Origin: a virus
Strand: one strand, 5' to 3'
Length of the DNA: 56,390 bases
Virus record (IMG/VR): IMGVR_UViG_3300008450_000048
Coordinates: 1-56,390 of that record
Shown: positions 55,917-56,390 of the stretch, piece by piece
Position numbering within the stretch: position 1 is the stretch's first letter
Layout: every line of letters starts with the position of its first letter
The notes under the pieces: model-generated
What the model was told of the DNA's origin: nothing
The model's database searches: none
Seen by the model: only the letters and a program-made list of their open reading frames with translations
Translations under genes and position numbers: made by a program

Positions 55917-56390
55917 TTATGCTGTTAATGCTTGAAGCTGTGCGTTCGTCAGGCGCTGCGGGTAGTAGGCGATTTTCTTAAACGTGCCGCTGAATGCATT
56001 GCCGCCTCCGGCTGATAAGCTTCCGATATTGAATACTGATAAAACACCTGTCTTTGAAAACGAGCCGGTCGTTATGCTTCCGCCATTCAAAGTTGCGCTT
56101 ACTTGTTTGGTTGCGGCAACCAAACCCGTAGCGACTCTTGCATTGATGTTGAGAACCGACGACGTAATAGCCGAGACTGTTGTGCCGTCAAACGAAGAAA
56201 TTCCTGAAGAACCCGCCGGTATATAGTTAATGCGCTCATTGGCACTATTTGCACCTAACACGCCTACTGTGTATGGCAATGCTGCGCTCCAGCTAGTAAC
56301 AAAGTTTGCGTAGAACGTCCCTTCAGCATTGTTATACCAACTGCTGAAGTTCGCGCCCGTCATGCTTGCTTGATCCGTTGACCTCGTCAC
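55917..56390 (-). CDS. Tail/appendage adhesin, C-terminal part (continues at the left end of the window)
   Basis: 157 codons plus stop. The frame continues through the contig end into 115-846, giving a 401-residue protein. This part holds the LamG-like C-terminal domain (SMTGANFSSWYNNAEGTFYA, then FSGTFKKIAYYPQRLTNAQL). It lies nine bases upstream of the paralogous adhesin, so the two are transcribed together. Confidence 0.85.
   Translation of the reverse strand: MTRSTDQASMTGANFSSWYNNAEGTFYANFVTSWSAALPYTVGVLGANSANERINYIPAGSSGISSFDGTTVSAITSSVLNINARVATGLVAATKQVSATLNGGSITTGSFSKTGVLSVFNIGSLSAGGGNAFSGTFKKIAYYPQRLTNAQLQALTA
56277..56390. repeat. Right copy of the 114-bp terminal overlap
   Basis: Identical to 1-114. 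See the left copy for the reasons to read this as circularity. Confidence 0.9.

Overview
The window is one complete temperate phage genome, cut open inside a gene. Positions 1-114 are identical to 56277-56390, and the reading frame of the adhesin gene runs unbroken through the join. The molecule is therefore best read as a 56,276 bp circle (a circular or circularly permuted genome assembled with an overlap). There is no rRNA, complete tRNA or CRISPR array. The TerL/portal/capsid set, the short tail with no tape measure or sheath, and a giant polyvalent virion protein point to a podovirus-like phage, loosely reminiscent of the Bcep22 group. The 3' end of a bacterial tRNA-His, used as the presumed attP, and the high-GC codon use suggest a proteobacterial host, perhaps Burkholderiales. 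The host is inference.

The layout is that of a lambdoid phage in mirror image. The switch lies at 22.9-24.0 kb: a Cro-like gene leftward and a CI-like gene rightward. The rightward early arm (24.0-36.3 kb) holds many small genes. It also holds a recombination set (Sak4-like ATPase, DUF669 SSB-like protein, PD-(D/E)XK nuclease, DEAD-box helicase), then excisionase, integrase, the tRNA-His attP, more small genes and a MazG-like enzyme. It ends at a terminator at 36.35 kb. The leftward arm starts with a primase-helicase, an origin-like block of 13 iterons, RusA and a candidate Q-like antiterminator. It continues with small genes, terminase, portal, scaffold, capsid, adaptors and the tail fibre. 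It then passes through the contig ends into two paralogous adhesins, the lysis cassette (GH19 endolysin, holin, Rz/Rz1), internal virion proteins, a GNAT enzyme and a 3243-residue polyvalent protein. The leftward arm stops at the same terminator.

The most striking feature is a dispersed operator. About 17 copies of an imperfect palindrome (idealised TATCACAATTGTGATA, half-site TATCAC as in lambda) lie almost entirely in intergenic regions of both arms. Most sit between the -35 and -10 boxes of good sigma70-type promoters. Several of these promoters are followed, before their first gene, by an intrinsic terminator, or in the early arm by two tandem hairpins. Together they look like a genome-wide repressor regulon joined to an antitermination or attenuation layer, resembling P1 C1 operators or L5 stoperators combined with lambda PR'-tR' or HK022 put elements. 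All functional statements come from reading the sequence. No database search was possible.
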